64,000 nt of DNA from contig CM028903.1 in assembly GCA_016801885.1 (NCBI GenBank), forward strand, positions 496,001 through 560,000, in the 5' to 3' direction. This DNA comes from Toxotes chatareus (taxonomy: Eukaryota; Chordata; Actinopteri; Toxotidae). Numbering within the stretch: the stretch's first letter is position 1; every line of letters starts with the position of its first letter. The notes beneath the pieces were generated by a model that was given only the letters and a program-made list of their open reading frames with translations, made no database searches and had not been told where the DNA came from. Made by a program: the position numbers and the translations under genes. Positions 36,507-48,200 of the stretch are shown one piece after another.

Positions 36507-38707
36507 TCACATGTTATTCTCAGCATGCCATTCATTATAACAGTCACGAGCAGGGGTAAAGCACAGGGGCATGTCACAGCTGGAACACTTGACAGGTGTT
36601 TTTGCATGGCACTTTCTGCATTTCAGCCTGCCATGAGTACTGCTAGCACTGATGTGTATGGGCTTGTGATGTGCCACGAGGGGCCGAGAAGGTTGCGCTG
36701 GTGTGCTTCTCTGGATGCCCACCTCCGACAGCTCCACAGCAAGTGTCTCTCTGAAAGCTTTCTGGTTCATTGGCACTACACCTTTTGCCTTACAAAGGTC
36801 CTTGTGGAGGAGGAAAGCATTCACAATGGCCATGTCGAGAAAATGATAAAAGAAAGTCCTATACCATTTTCTGGTTTTATGGAGAACTTGATAGTACCCG
36901 ATGAGGGCATCAGAGAGGTCCACTCCACCCATACACCTAGGGAAATGACAGATAGGCCAATACATTAGAAGCTCACAGATCGCATGTCACAAATCCATCT
37001 GAATAAACTGTACTGTACTGTACTGACCTGTTGTAGTCTGTTATGGCTGGAGGAACTGGAACATCCTTGACAGTCCAGCGGCCACTGTTGTCCTTCATCT
37101 TCCTCTTTACTGTGTCCTTCCCATGTGCTGTGTGCATGGTGGAGCAGAGGAACACATCTCTTGTGTCCTGCCACTGCACAAAGAGGAGAGAGCCTGTGCG
37201 AATCCAACGGATGCTGCCACGGGGAGATTTTGAGTCCAGGGCATTTTGTTTTGTTCTGGAGTACCCCACCCTGTTTGTCCTTATGGTACCACAGGCCCAG
37301 ATCCTCTGCTGCAAAAGATCCTGGAAGAGGGCTGGACTGGTATAGAAATTATCAACAAATAACTTATACCCTGTGCCCATCAAACTGGTGTTAATCAACC
37401 TCATTACAGAATCATAACTTAGTCCTTTGCCCCTGGTTACCGCACTCTTTCCTTCATACACAAAGAAGTCCCAAGTGTAACCATTTGATGAGTCAGCCAG
37501 AACGAAAAGCTTGAAGCCCCAGCGCACAGGCTTGCTTTTCATGTACTGCTTGAAAGATACATGTGCTTTCGAAGCTACCATTCTTTCATCAATGGAAATC
37601 TCCTGCCCTGGGTGGTAGTTCCTGCGGCAGGCTTCTTGAATGTCATTGTACAGCGGCTTTATCTTCCCCATACGATCAAAGGCAGCTGTGCCACGTCGTG
37701 CATCATTTGCTGCATCATCTGCAGCGCTGCTTAAATGAAGAGTGTGACAGATGGTGAGAAACTTTTTTCCAGTTATCACTCTCTGTGGATATGGAAAAGA
37801 GTACAAACGACCTCCCCTCCAATAATCTGTCAAAGAGGAACACTTCACAAACCCCATGTAGATGACAACAGACAAGTATGAAAACATGTCCTGCAGTGTG
37901 ATATCAGTCCATGGTGTGGATGGTTTATCACAGTTGGCTCTACCATGTTCATTTGTGTTATTCACAATAGTCTGTAGAATGCGGTCACTGAAAAAAAGCT
38001 GGAAGAGCTCCAAAGCAATGTAATTAGCTGTAGCCAACAGCTGCAATCCTGGTTGTCGTGCAGGATGGAAAGTGGGCTGGGGTGGTGTTATGTCCGCCTC
38101 ATCAACACCACACCACCTCTCCTCAGATTGTGTGTCTTTTTGTCTGCTACTACTGCCTCTTCCTCGGCCCCTCCCCTTCCCCCTGCCTCTACCTCTTGCT
38201 TTTCTGGTGGATCTCCTGAGGGGGGTTGGGGTATACTCAGATGAGGAGCTACTGCTTGCCCGAGTTGTCCGTGACCTCTTGGCGGGGGCAGTAGAAGAGG
38301 TACCTGGCTCGCTCTCTGTCTCTGAATCAGCTGACTCAGCTGAATCAATTTGCCTAAAATGTAAAAAAAAAATAATAATAATAATAATAATTAGGCATTC
38401 ATTCACATAACTACTGTATCTGTATTCACTGTTTGTCGCACGTCAGTCTCACATACCCCCCCCAAGGCTTAGCCCACACAGGTTTTTACGGATAAATTGT
38501 ATTTATGGTAACTGTATAAAGTATAAGATGTTACACTTACTTGTCAAGAACGACATCTCCTCCTTCTAGGAACATATCTTCTGCAACGGAGTCAACAGAT
38601 GACACCAAACTTTCTGCATCGGATACGTCCCCGTCGGAAAAGTCACTTTCCCTTCTTCTACTTTCCTCCGTCGCAGTAAACTTCTTCTTTTCTGTGCATT
38701 TTGCCAT
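36507..38707 (-). CDS. piggyBac transposase, three exons
   Basis: Cut-and-paste transposase of the PGBD4-like branch. Exons 38541-38707, 37028-38353 and 36507-36936 sum to 1923 nt, exactly 640 codons plus stop. Introns 38354-38540 and 36937-37027 have GT/AG ends. The N terminus is acidic and Ser-rich, then an Arg/Gly tract (about residues 108-124). The catalytic Asp triad is visible: ISIDERMV (about D311), LFVDNFYTS (about D390) and MGGVDLSDA (about D504, spanning the last intron). The C terminus has the Cys/His-rich domain C-x2-C-H ... C-x2-C ... C-x7-C. Start chosen at the ATG giving MAKCTEKKKF. No frameshift or stop was seen, so an active enzyme is plausible. Confidence 0.93.
38366..38393 (+). 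repeat. AAT microsatellite
   Basis: A run of A followed by about seven ATA/AAT triplets inside intron 1 of the piggyBac transposase. Confidence 0.8.
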
Positions 38708-39477
38708 CTCTCTAACTGCTGTAAACTACGCAAACTCTTCCACAAAGGGTCGTGTGGCTGCAGGTTTTTATACCAACCAAGCAGCAGCACACCAGACTTC
38801 ACTTATTTAATCAACTGATCTTGAGATAGTTGACGGTGTTCTCATTAGTTTTAATTACTTTATTGATTCCTCCTGGTGAAATGACTCTCTGCATTTTACT
38901 AGCAGCCAAACGGCACCCTTGAGGTTGACGCCCTCCTCTGTTTTTTGTGACGTGTTGGTCGCGACCGAAATGCCTCTTAGATGAGGTGTCAATCAAAAGC
39001 AGAGGGCAGGGACTACAAACCAAGCTCCATGGTATTAATTTTCAAAACAAAACAGAGGCGACAAATCATAGAAACGAAGGAGCAATAGTGCACTGTAGTT
39101 TTCAGTCGGAAAAATTCGATTGCAACTTTTGATCATTTATGCACCTAAAGAAATGTTTTTGACCGCATTTTTCAACTCGATGTGATTCTTTAGACTTTTC
39201 CCGACAAAACAAGACCATTTTTGTTGTTGTTGTGCTGCGTGTTGAACCGCAGGGCGACTAGTAAAAAAATAAAAACGATGAGTGACGACAGTTATTACTT
39301 TGTTGTTTTTTAGAAGATGGTTTAGTTCTACCTAAAGTCGTTGTTTTATCTTGTACAGGTTTATATCGCTGAAAAGATAAGACTTTCAGCTTTCAAATGA
39401 TATGCTGCATGCGCACCACCTTAAATGCAGTAGTTATGTAGGTACAAAAAAACACAGACATGTCCGAGAAATAGCAT

Positions 39478-39499
39478 GACGGCCCGCCGGCGGGCCGTC
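39478..39499. repeat. 22-bp GC palindrome at piggyBac end
   Basis: Perfect palindrome centred on GGCCCGCCGGCGGGCC, 14 bases inside the right terminus. Possible transposase-binding or hairpin element; function inferred only. Confidence 0.7.
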
Positions 39500-39620
39500 G
39501 GAGCGTTAAGGGGTTAAATGTCCAGTCGTCGGATGAGACGGGGGGGTCACTGAGGAAATCCTAATATTCCTAACCCTAACACAATACAAAAATATGCCTT
39601 TTTTTTGCAGATTTTTACCC

Positions 39621-39695
39621 CATACTATACTATGACGTTTTTTATGACATTTTCTTGACCTCAAAATGTCATAAAAAACGTCATAGTATAGTATG
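39621..39695. repeat. Long perfect inverted repeat
   Basis: Two 33-base arms (39621-39653 and 39663-39695), exactly complementary, around a 9-base spacer. The right-arm sequence with its extension is then repeated directly at about 39742-39790. Resembles a fish palindromic repeat or MITE; family not assigned. Confidence 0.8.
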
Positions 39696-39792
39696 TCGTC
39701 TAATTAGGCCAAAAAAAGTCTAAATTTTTTTTTTACCTCAAAATGTCATAAAAAAGGTCATAGTATAGTATGTCGTCTAATTAGGCCAAAAA

Positions 39793-39817
39793 GGGTTAGG
39801 GTTAGGGTTAACCCTAT
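39793..39817. repeat. Head-to-head telomeric motif
   Basis: GGGTTAGGGTTAGGGTTA runs straight into ACCCTA, an inversion of telomeric orientation at one point. Only about three units on one side and one on the other. Confidence 0.7.
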
Positions 39818-39819
39818 CC

Positions 39820-40280
39820 CCCTAAGTTCTAGAGACTCAAGGGTGGTACCGTTGGACTCAGGGTACACACAAATGGGGGGTAGGACAAGGTCCCATGTCT
39901 CTATCTTGCTCCCCTGTGGATCGGTCAAAACTGATCCTGGTTAAAATCTGCTATCCTTCCCTTCCTTCACAAGTTCAGCTTGACAAGAAGTGCCACACAA
40001 AGGGGGGTCCAATTGACACAGAATGCTCTGAAACGTGCTCCTAAACACTTTCTGGAGGACACTTTAGGGCTGTGACACTTGCAAATTTTTGATCCCCTTT
40101 GACTTATATAGGAGATTTTAAATGGCCATAACTCCGGAACCAAAGGTCGTAGAGACTCGAGGGTGGTACAGTTGGAATCAGAGGGCCCACATGATGACCT
40201 ACTTTTCAAAGTGGGTCATCACCCCTTACCCCGCAAAATGTCATAAAACGTCATACAGCCGTAAGGCATCAAGATAAGCC
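39820..40280 (+). repeat. Subtelomeric-type repeat, two related segments
   Basis: The phrase GAGACTCAAGGGTGGTACCG at about 39831 recurs with few changes at about 40151, a spacing near 320 bases, indicating at least two diverged units. No coding potential. Confidence 0.5.
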
Positions 40281-40314
40281 CAAAAAAAAGTTGGATTTTT
40301 TTTTTGTTTTATTT

Positions 40315-40682
40315 TGAAATCATTGCCCTTGTGCATCTTGTCTTGTTCTACTTCCTGTCTTTGTCTTGTTTCCCGCCTTTGTGATTGTCTGTCCTGCCCT
40401 AATTGGTTTCACCTGTTTCTGATCTTGCCTCTCATCATCGTATCCCCAGTCAGGTTGTGTATTAATTTTTTACTTTGTTTCTTGTTTGGTTTTTGCTCTT
40501 TGTTCAGTCTTTCTCCTCGCTAAGAGGGATTTTGTGTTCACGTTTTGTATTTTTGTTTTTGTGACTTTTTCCTCTTTATGGGTGATCCTTTTTTTGCCAT
40601 TTTGTTATAATAAAAACTATTATTTTTGATTATGTCTGTGGAGTCATGCATTTGGGTCCTAGTCCTTGCCCTAGTCGTGACA
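40315..40682 (+). mobile_element. LTR-like sequence
   Basis: Pyrimidine-rich sequence with TTCCCGCCTTTGTGATTGTC, an AATAAAA polyadenylation-like site near 40611, and an end reading GCATTTGGGTCC ... GTGACA, the typical layout of fish Gypsy LTR 3' ends. A related sequence lies at 46385-46770. A solo LTR is inferred; boundaries are approximate. Confidence 0.4.
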
Positions 40683-40689
40683 AAATCTT

Positions 40690-42150
40690 TGTCATTACAT
40701 ATATAACAAAGTCTACACCACTTTCACACACAAAAAGGGACAGTTACAATTTAAGACATCACTTTGGGAGAAGAAGAAAGTACAAGACAATAAGACAGCA
40801 AAAGGATGGACGGCGGCTGGACAGAAGTTTATTACTGCAGAAAACACCAACGCTTCCGCCAGCAGCAGAGGGTCCGATTTGGTGCGTAATCTTCGGGGTG
40901 GAAGGGCCGTGCATTTCTCGTTTCCTTCGGGAGAATGCTTCAGTACCTTAACCCAAAGATATGTTAAACAGAAATAAAGCCAAAGATAAAATACAAATAA
41001 TAGGCAAAAGTATAAACAAAAAGTAAAGTCCAAATAAAAGAAAAAACTAAAGCCCAAGTAAGGAAGAACATAATCTAAAGGGAACTTAGGTATTAGGGGT
41101 TGGCTAAGGCAAAAGGCATTCCCCTTCCCACATATGGCAGAAGAAATAGCGATTTTTAACAGCAAAAAGGCCCAAATGTCCTCACTGTTTTCTGAATTGC
41201 AGTCTTCTTCCTCCCTTCTCCTCTGCTTTCCTCTCTGCTTCTTTTAGCCCTCCTACCGTTTTCTCTCCTCTCCAAAGCCTGTTCACTGTCCTTGTGTCCT
41301 TGTTCCTTTTCTTCTGAATATTTTGAGTGACCAGCAACCACGTCATCACCCTCAACGGCTGCTCTATCAGTCTGTTTCTCTAAAAGAAAAGAATTGGAAA
41401 GGGAATACTTTGAGGGGGGCGGCACGGCAAGAGGGTTCCAGGTTCCAGGTTCGAACCCCGGTCTGGACCCTTCTGTGTGGAGTTTGCATGTTCTCTCTGT
41501 GCCTGCGTGGGTTCTCTCCGGGTACTCTGGCTTCCTCCCACAATACCAAAAACATGCATGGGATAGGTGAATTGGCTACTCCAAATTGCCCCTAGGTGTG
41601 AATGTGTGCGTGTGTGGTTGTCTGTCTTTGCGTGTCAGCCCTGCGATTGACTGGCGACCAGTCCAGGGTGTACCCCGCCTCTTGCCCATAAGCAGCTGGG
41701 ATAGGCTCCAGTTCCCCCGCAACCCTGATAGAGGATTAAGCGGTAGAAAATAAAATGAAATGAAATGAAATACTTTGAGGGAAAGCCACAGAGCAGAAGG
41801 GGGAAGGTGCTGAGGACTGAGAAAGGCTAAATAACACAAAAAAAAATTGCCCTTAGGCAGATATAAACAAATAAGAATAAACAAACACTATGTAAAAATA
41901 AAGGTGCAAGGATGCCTAATAAATAAAACTAAACAAAGCTACATAAAGAACTTAACTAAAAAAATAATTTAATAGCTAACTTTGGTTAATTGTTTGAACC
42001 TATGGCAGTTTTGCCAACCAACTAACTAAACGTAAAAAAAATAAATAAATCTGGGGCCACTCATAGGGTGGCAGCTGGGGCCGAGGTCAATGGACCGTGT
42101 ACTTCCTGTTGTCTTCAGGGGGCAGACTCAGTTTCCCAAACCTAATCCAC
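40690..42150 (+). repeat. Diverged copy of ribozyme-array unit
   Basis: Contains a short ORF (40806-40889, MDGGWTEVYY start), a GGGCCGTGCA block, AAGCTA-rich DNA near 41930-42030 like that at 30900-31500, and a GGACCGTGTA block at about 42091. It is split by a SINE at 41417-41768. It shows that the family extends beyond the main array and across the piggyBac insertion. Confidence 0.5.
41417..41768 (+). mobile_element. tRNA-derived SINE with target duplication
   Basis: A 13-bp duplication AATACTTTGAGGG at 41404-41416 and 41769-41781 brackets the element exactly. The body holds a B-box-like GGTTCGAACCCC, the conserved GGAGTTTGCATGTTCTC region and a tail GATAAGCGG-like segment followed by ATGAA repeats. 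The A-box region is shortened. Common fish family; LINE-mobilised by its hallmarks. Confidence 0.85.
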
Positions 42151-44511
42151 AGTCACTGCTGTTACGCTGACTAAATGAGGAGTTTAACTCAAAGAAATGT
42201 GAGTTAGCAACTGTCAATAAAAACAGACTCCATAGTTTAATAAAAACAGATTTATTTCAGTTGTCATGTCCCTTAAGGATGAAGAGTCACAGATTAAATA
42301 AAGACTGAAAGACTTTCTTCTGTTCCTCTCAGTTACACCTGAGCACAGCTGAAGGAAAGTCAGAGAAACTTCCTGTAGACCCCATGGTGTCTCATGGTCT
42401 CAGGACAGATGAAGACAAGAGGAGCACAATGACAACACCAACTGATCAACTGTTGAAATAATTTTTTATTTTCTAATTTGAACTTTTTCACTCATTTTCA
42501 TCAAACATCACTTATCAAAGAACATCTGTCTTCATGAGAAACACAATAAAAATAAAAATATGAGTGAAGCGTGTTTGTGGTTCCTCCTGCAGCGACTGAG
42601 TCTCTTTCACGTCGTGTTTTCTGTCATTTCTACACATTTTCAGGAAAAACCTCTGAAAGATTCATATGAAAGATTTTAAAATCACCTGAAACACGTTGAA
42701 CTTTCACAGACTCTTCTATATTATTTCATTATATTGAATTGTTATATTTTATTTTATTGATTGATTGATCTCTGCCTATTTAATTCAATTCAATTCAATT
42801 CAATTTTATTTATATAGCGCCTTCCACAATCAAAATTGTCTCAAAGCGCTTTACAGAGACCCAGAGACTGACCCCAGAGCAAGCACTTATATATTTATTT
42901 ATACAGCACCTACAGTTTAATAACTTTGGATTTCTTTCAATGCGCTCTCAGTAATCTCATTACGGTTCAACCTGAATATTTAGCATGCTTGATGTTGATT
43001 GTGATGTTTTGTTGTTGCGTCTGTTGGGTGATTTTAATTTGAAAAAATTAAAGCTCTGGTGATTTTCTGTGTCAAACCTTCTGCTCTGATCTGAAGATTT
43101 ACAACACAGAAATTTATTCATCATTAGTGAATTTAAATTTCAGAAACTGAAAATATTTGGTTTAGTGACTGAAATACCAAATTTCATAAGACAACAACTC
43201 TGCTCACTTCCTGCTCTTATGATCAGACTGTATCCATCACAGGGTGTGTTAAACTTTGTGTGTGTGTTTGCGTGTGGCTTCATGTTGATTTACACTGATC
43301 ACACAGGTTTCACCATTACATCCCAGAATGCTTTGCTTTAGTCTTGCGTTACCTTTGATTTGACAACATGTTCATCAGTCCACTCTTTCACATCCATCAA
43401 TACATTAATACACAGCGTTCATCCAGGTTTGTCTTTCTGCAGACGTCCGTCCGTCATCCACTGCCCCAAAGAGACAGACTGACACGTGACCATCAGGTGA
43501 CCTTGTTTACGTATGTCGGTGAACGTTAACGCCACCGTGATTTGTCTTTTTTGGACAGAAAATTCTTCCAGTTGTTGTAAAACAGCAAACACATTACTCA
43601 GCATCTTTCTCAGATTTAGTTAAAATCATTTGAATATTTTTTATGTGACCTCAGATGAACTGCTTGACAAACACCATCACGCATCCAATCAGAGGTTTGA
43701 CAAAAATAAACGAGTAACACGCGGCAAAACACCTGAACTGTCTGAACACATTAAAACTGGAGTCAAATCAAAAGTTAATCTGAAGCTAAAATGGGATGAA
43801 AGAAGAAAATGTGAAGTTCATTTTGTGTGAAGTTTAAGTTCAGTCTGTGTTTCAGGGACAGTGGAGAAAACCAAATACCTCAACAATTCAGTAAAATATT
43901 CTCATTTTAAAATAGTTCCTTTTTTATCACATTTTTTTTACATAATATAAAAACATTCTCACTTTTTTCTTCCGTACACAGACAAGATTCACAGATCGTC
44001 ATCATTTAAATATAAAAACGTGTTTGACAACAGATTCATGTCTTTTTTTTCCACCCAGAGTTTATAAATATTTTTTCTCTTTTTACAGTGTTGTGCTACA
44101 CAATTGTCAGACTTTTTAAAAAAATCTGAATCTTTTACAGTGGTCAGATTAAAAAAATAACAGGTACAAAGACGACACTTGCTACACCTGTACAGCCACG
44201 CCTCCCTGCACTCTGATTGGATGACAGGACACACCCCTGCACATGTGCTGATTGTTGCCGTTCGCTGACGTACTTTGGTGATTTTGTGAAAACTTCAGTG
44301 ATAATTTTTCAGCCTCATTAATCTGTGAAATGAAGTTGAAATTACAGGAACTTTTCGTCTCAGCTGATTTTCTGTCTTTATTCATCTGACAGCATCTGGA
44401 CCTGTGACTTCACGCCCACATCAGGTGCCGTCATTTTTGTTCCTGTTGCTGTTTGTGAATCTTGTGGATATTTATGTTCTTTCTCAGATTCTCTTTGATC
44501 CGACTTCTTTC
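41782..44511. other. Gene-poor repeat-containing stretch
   Basis: Includes an ATTCA pentamer run plus a TTTATTTATATAGCGCC-type repeat at about 42776-42895, and short GT-rich DNA near 43257. No exon could be recognised; the listed short ORFs look random. Confidence 0.5.
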
Positions 44512-44519
44512 ATTACAAC

Positions 44520-44984
44520 TAGGGTGACCAGATGTCCCGCTTTGTGCGGGACAGTCACGCATTTCCATTACTTTTCACACGTCCCGCAAATTGAGACGTT
44601 GTCCCGCATTGTTATTGACAGTCAGACTCCAGTTTTTAAATGCGTGTTTTATAATCTGGCATTTATCAAATAGGGGGCGGGTTGTTTGATCATGTCAATC
44701 AAACTGGGACGCGGGTCGCAGTCGCAAGTCAAGTCAAAACTGCATGCAGCGTGAGACATGGATGGAAGTTGAAAGTGCGTTGTCTGTGTGGGCCCGGCCT
44801 ACCTGCAATTGTTGCTGTGATAGAGAGAGCTGAAAGACTTGTGATGGAGCAGAATAGAAATGTTTTTGTTTTTTTTTTGTTTTTTAAGTTCTTTTAGACT
44901 ACCTTGATGCATTGGTATCCCACATTGTCCCACGCAAACGTAGTCTTTGTCCCACATCTGGTGAATTGGGATCTGGTCACCCTA
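44520..44984. mobile_element. Non-autonomous hAT element (MITE)
   Basis: Terminal inverted repeats TAGGGTGACCAGAT at both ends and a perfect 8-bp target duplication ATTACAAC (44512-44519 and 44985-44992), the hAT signature. At 465 bp it has no transposase. It contains several CCCGC/GTCCC repeats next to each end, typical of this family. Confidence 0.9.
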
Positions 44985-45296
44985 ATTACAACCAGAAGCA
45001 GAAAAGCTAAAATTCACTCTGCTTAATGTTTTTTTCGATGTGTGAATGTTAAGTGTCCTCGGGGCTAATGGAAGAGGACCTAAATAGTATTTTGTCACTT
45101 CGATTAAATTTTATTGACTCTACAACTGATGCTATCAGTCAAACAAAGAGAGAAAATCAACCCAAAACAGTTTGTTTTTAATAATGCGCGATCCATCCGT
45201 GGAAGCAGCCTGATGGCGGCTTCATCATCACTGTTTCTGTCACGTTCAGGACGCCGTGGTGCTCTGCGTTTCCTGTTCCTGTGGAGCAGTTGTGTT

Positions 45297-48200
45297 TCAG
45301 ATGGCCGTGTCCCAGAACACTGTGGCGGTCTGTCCGGCGGCCCCGGTGGCAGGCGGGGCTGAATATGGCGGGGGCTGTTTCCTCTTCCAGCTGGGCAGGA
45401 TCGGCATGCTGTCCTGTTTGCACAGATTCTTCTCCGGTCGCTGACGAGCTTTGATCTCTCGACACAAAACTCTCTTCTTCTCGATCATCTCCATCATGGT
45501 GGCGTCACCGCAGAGCCACGGCATCTGAAGACGAAGGACAGCTCAACATCAACACACGCACATCCTGCCACTCAGTAACCACTTCCTGTGTTTATCACAT
45601 TTTGTGTTTGTGGTTTCAGCCTGCTTGTGAGTCTCACTGTCGATGAACAGGTTTAATAAAAGTTTAAATCGTTTCATTCAATGTTTTCTGTTGTAAAAGT
45701 GCATAATGATTATTTATCAATAGTTATCAATGAATTATTGATAACCGAACGATTTAACGAATGTTGAGCACTAACAGTCTGATGTGATTGACCGTGATGT
45801 CATTATGTGGGGCGGGCCTTTCCATCAGCGTTTACACGTTTCATTCATTCGTTTTAAAGTCTGTGTGGGTGAACACTGTAGGTGTTTTACTGTGGAGCTG
45901 ACAGACAGACAGAGAGACAGACAGACAGAGACAGACAGACAGATGGGACATCAGATGTTTTATTTACATTATTATGAGCCGAAAAGGAAAAAACAGATCG
46001 TTCAGAGAACAGAAAACAAACGTGTATTTTCCATCTCAGAATGTTTTCAGAAACGAATGAATTGTTTGTAAAAGATAAAGTTTGTGAGAGAACGACGAGC
46101 AGCTGGAGGGGGCGGGGTTAAAGTTCAGAGGAGGATCTGCGGAAAGCCAAAGTGAAAACACACCTTCCAGGTTCTGGGTCCAGATGTAAGAAAACCTCAT
46201 TCAGAATCCCACTGACATTGACTGGTCAGTAAAAATTCACCCTCACACTCACTCACTCACTCACTCATGTCTACCCCTTAAGTCAGGTTATGTTTCCTTC
46301 TTCCCTCGTGTCTGTCTCATCCAGCTCCTGAGTCAGGTCCTGTTTGTCTGTGTGTTCCTCGATACCAGTTTATTTAGTTTCCTGTTTTACTTTGAAATTA
46401 GTAACCCCTTTGTCTTTTTTGTAGATTCACTTCCTGTCCTCTTTTGTTTCCCGCCTCTGTGATTACCTGTCCCGCCCCTAATGTGTTGCACCTGTGTCTA
46501 AATGTTTCCCCGCCTCCTGGTGTATTTAAGTCTTGGTCTATTCTATGTTCTCTGCCATGTTGTCTTTGTCAGTATTGGTTGTGTGTTTTGACCTGGTTTG
46601 TTCTCCTAGCGTTTTTTCCTTTGCCTTATGATGTTGATGCCTCTGCCTGATTCTGGACGGCCTTTCTGTGCACTGACCCTGTTTGGATTAAAGACCAGTC
46701 TTTTGCATCTTATTCCTGTTTACTCGAGTCGTGCATTTGAGTTCCTTTCTGAGCCCTCACTCTGAAAGTGTCATTGTATTTTGTGTTCCAGTTTTATTTT
46801 TTCCAGATTTATTTTGTAGTACTAACCTTCTGTATCTTAGATTTACTTCCTGCTCCTGTGCTCTGTCTCCTATCACAGCTGTAACCTGCTGAGCACAGTG
46901 TCCACTCACTGTTCTGGAATCTGAATGCTGTCCCTCTAACATTAACATGTCCTTCTCCTCCTCTCCTCCATTCTCAGCTGTCCTATCTTCCTCCTCCTCC
47001 TCCTCCTCTCACCCAGCCCGGCCCGGCCCTCAGCAGGAGGCTCCCCCATATGAGCCGGGTTCACAGGGAGCTGTGTCTGCTGATCTGGGGTCAGACTCTG
47101 GGTCTGTGTAAATAAATAAATAAATAAATAACACTGTGATGAGTTGCTGAAGCTTGTGGACAGAATTCAGCCTGGACATAACGTCAGGACTTCAGCTCTC
47201 CATAGTGTGGTGCAGTTAGCCGTGGCTGCTGGTTAACGGGGTGAAGCTAGAGATCTGAGATGTATATTTGTGGTTTACTTGGAGCTGGGTGTGGTTGTAC
47301 ATTGGTGTTTTAATAAGATTGGTTAGTTTAATGTTTGTTGAATATTAGCTTTAGTTAGTTTTATGTTAGTATCAATGATGACAGCATATATTACTAACTC
47401 CTCAGTACGTAACCACAGATTTGTTAGTGTCAGTTTATATTGAGACTAAATGTGACAACACTTAAAAACCAAATATTATACACAAAACTAAAATTACAAA
47501 AAAAGTAATTTGAAAGTGAAATAAAAATTTTTTTGCATGTTTCATGTTTAGGTGATTACACGTTCACAGCTCAGATGTCAGTCAGCTGATGATCGAAGCT
47601 TCTCTCCATCTGTAAAATGTTTTACTTTCTGTTGTTCACTGAAGCTGAATCCTGTGTGAAATACAGAGTTTCTATTTACAACAAAACTGCCAGTGATTAG
47701 AAAACGGATCTAAAAGAACAGACAGACAGACAGACAGGTGTTTCACAGGTGTACCTGACTGAGGGCAGGATGAGGCGTTTCGTGCAGGTGGCGCTGTGGC
47801 GTCCCACCAGGTGAAGGAACTCCTGATGTTGAGGCCGAACGGCCAAGTTTACACACGGACTTTGATTCTGTGAATAAAATTATTCAACATCAATAAACAC
47901 AACCAGAGATAAGAGAAGATATGTGACGTTCACCTGATCGTCACCTGTTTTTACCTTTTGTCACCTGACATTAACTTCTTGTTCACCTTTTGCAGTTCAG
48001 ATGTTCACCTGTTGTCCACCTGGTTTTCAGGTTGTTTACCTGAAGTTCACCTGTTGTGTTGTGGTGGACTTACTCACCTCCTCCTCCAGACAACATCGCT
48101 GTGGGGCTGACAGACGACCTCCCCACTCTGCTGGAAACTGGACTGGACTGTCCGTCTCTGTCTTTACTGTCGTGTCTGGGCAGAGACCTGCTGTTTCCTA

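Larger units (their letters stand above)
35750..39513 (-). mobile_element. Complete piggyBac DNA transposon
   Basis: Flanked by TTAA at 35746-35749 and 39514-39517, the piggyBac target duplication. Terminal inverted repeats begin CCCCTTAAC(A/G)CTCCG at both ends. The 3764-bp element carries one transposase gene on the minus strand. Subterminal structure includes a hairpin with 15-bp arms (36153-36190) and a GC palindrome (39478-39499). Intact ends plus open transposase suggest recent activity. It sits in subtelomere-type repeats. Confidence 0.93.

Noticed and set aside
36525..36968. 147-codon plus-strand ORF
   Set aside because: Antisense shadow of the piggyBac transposase C-terminal exon.
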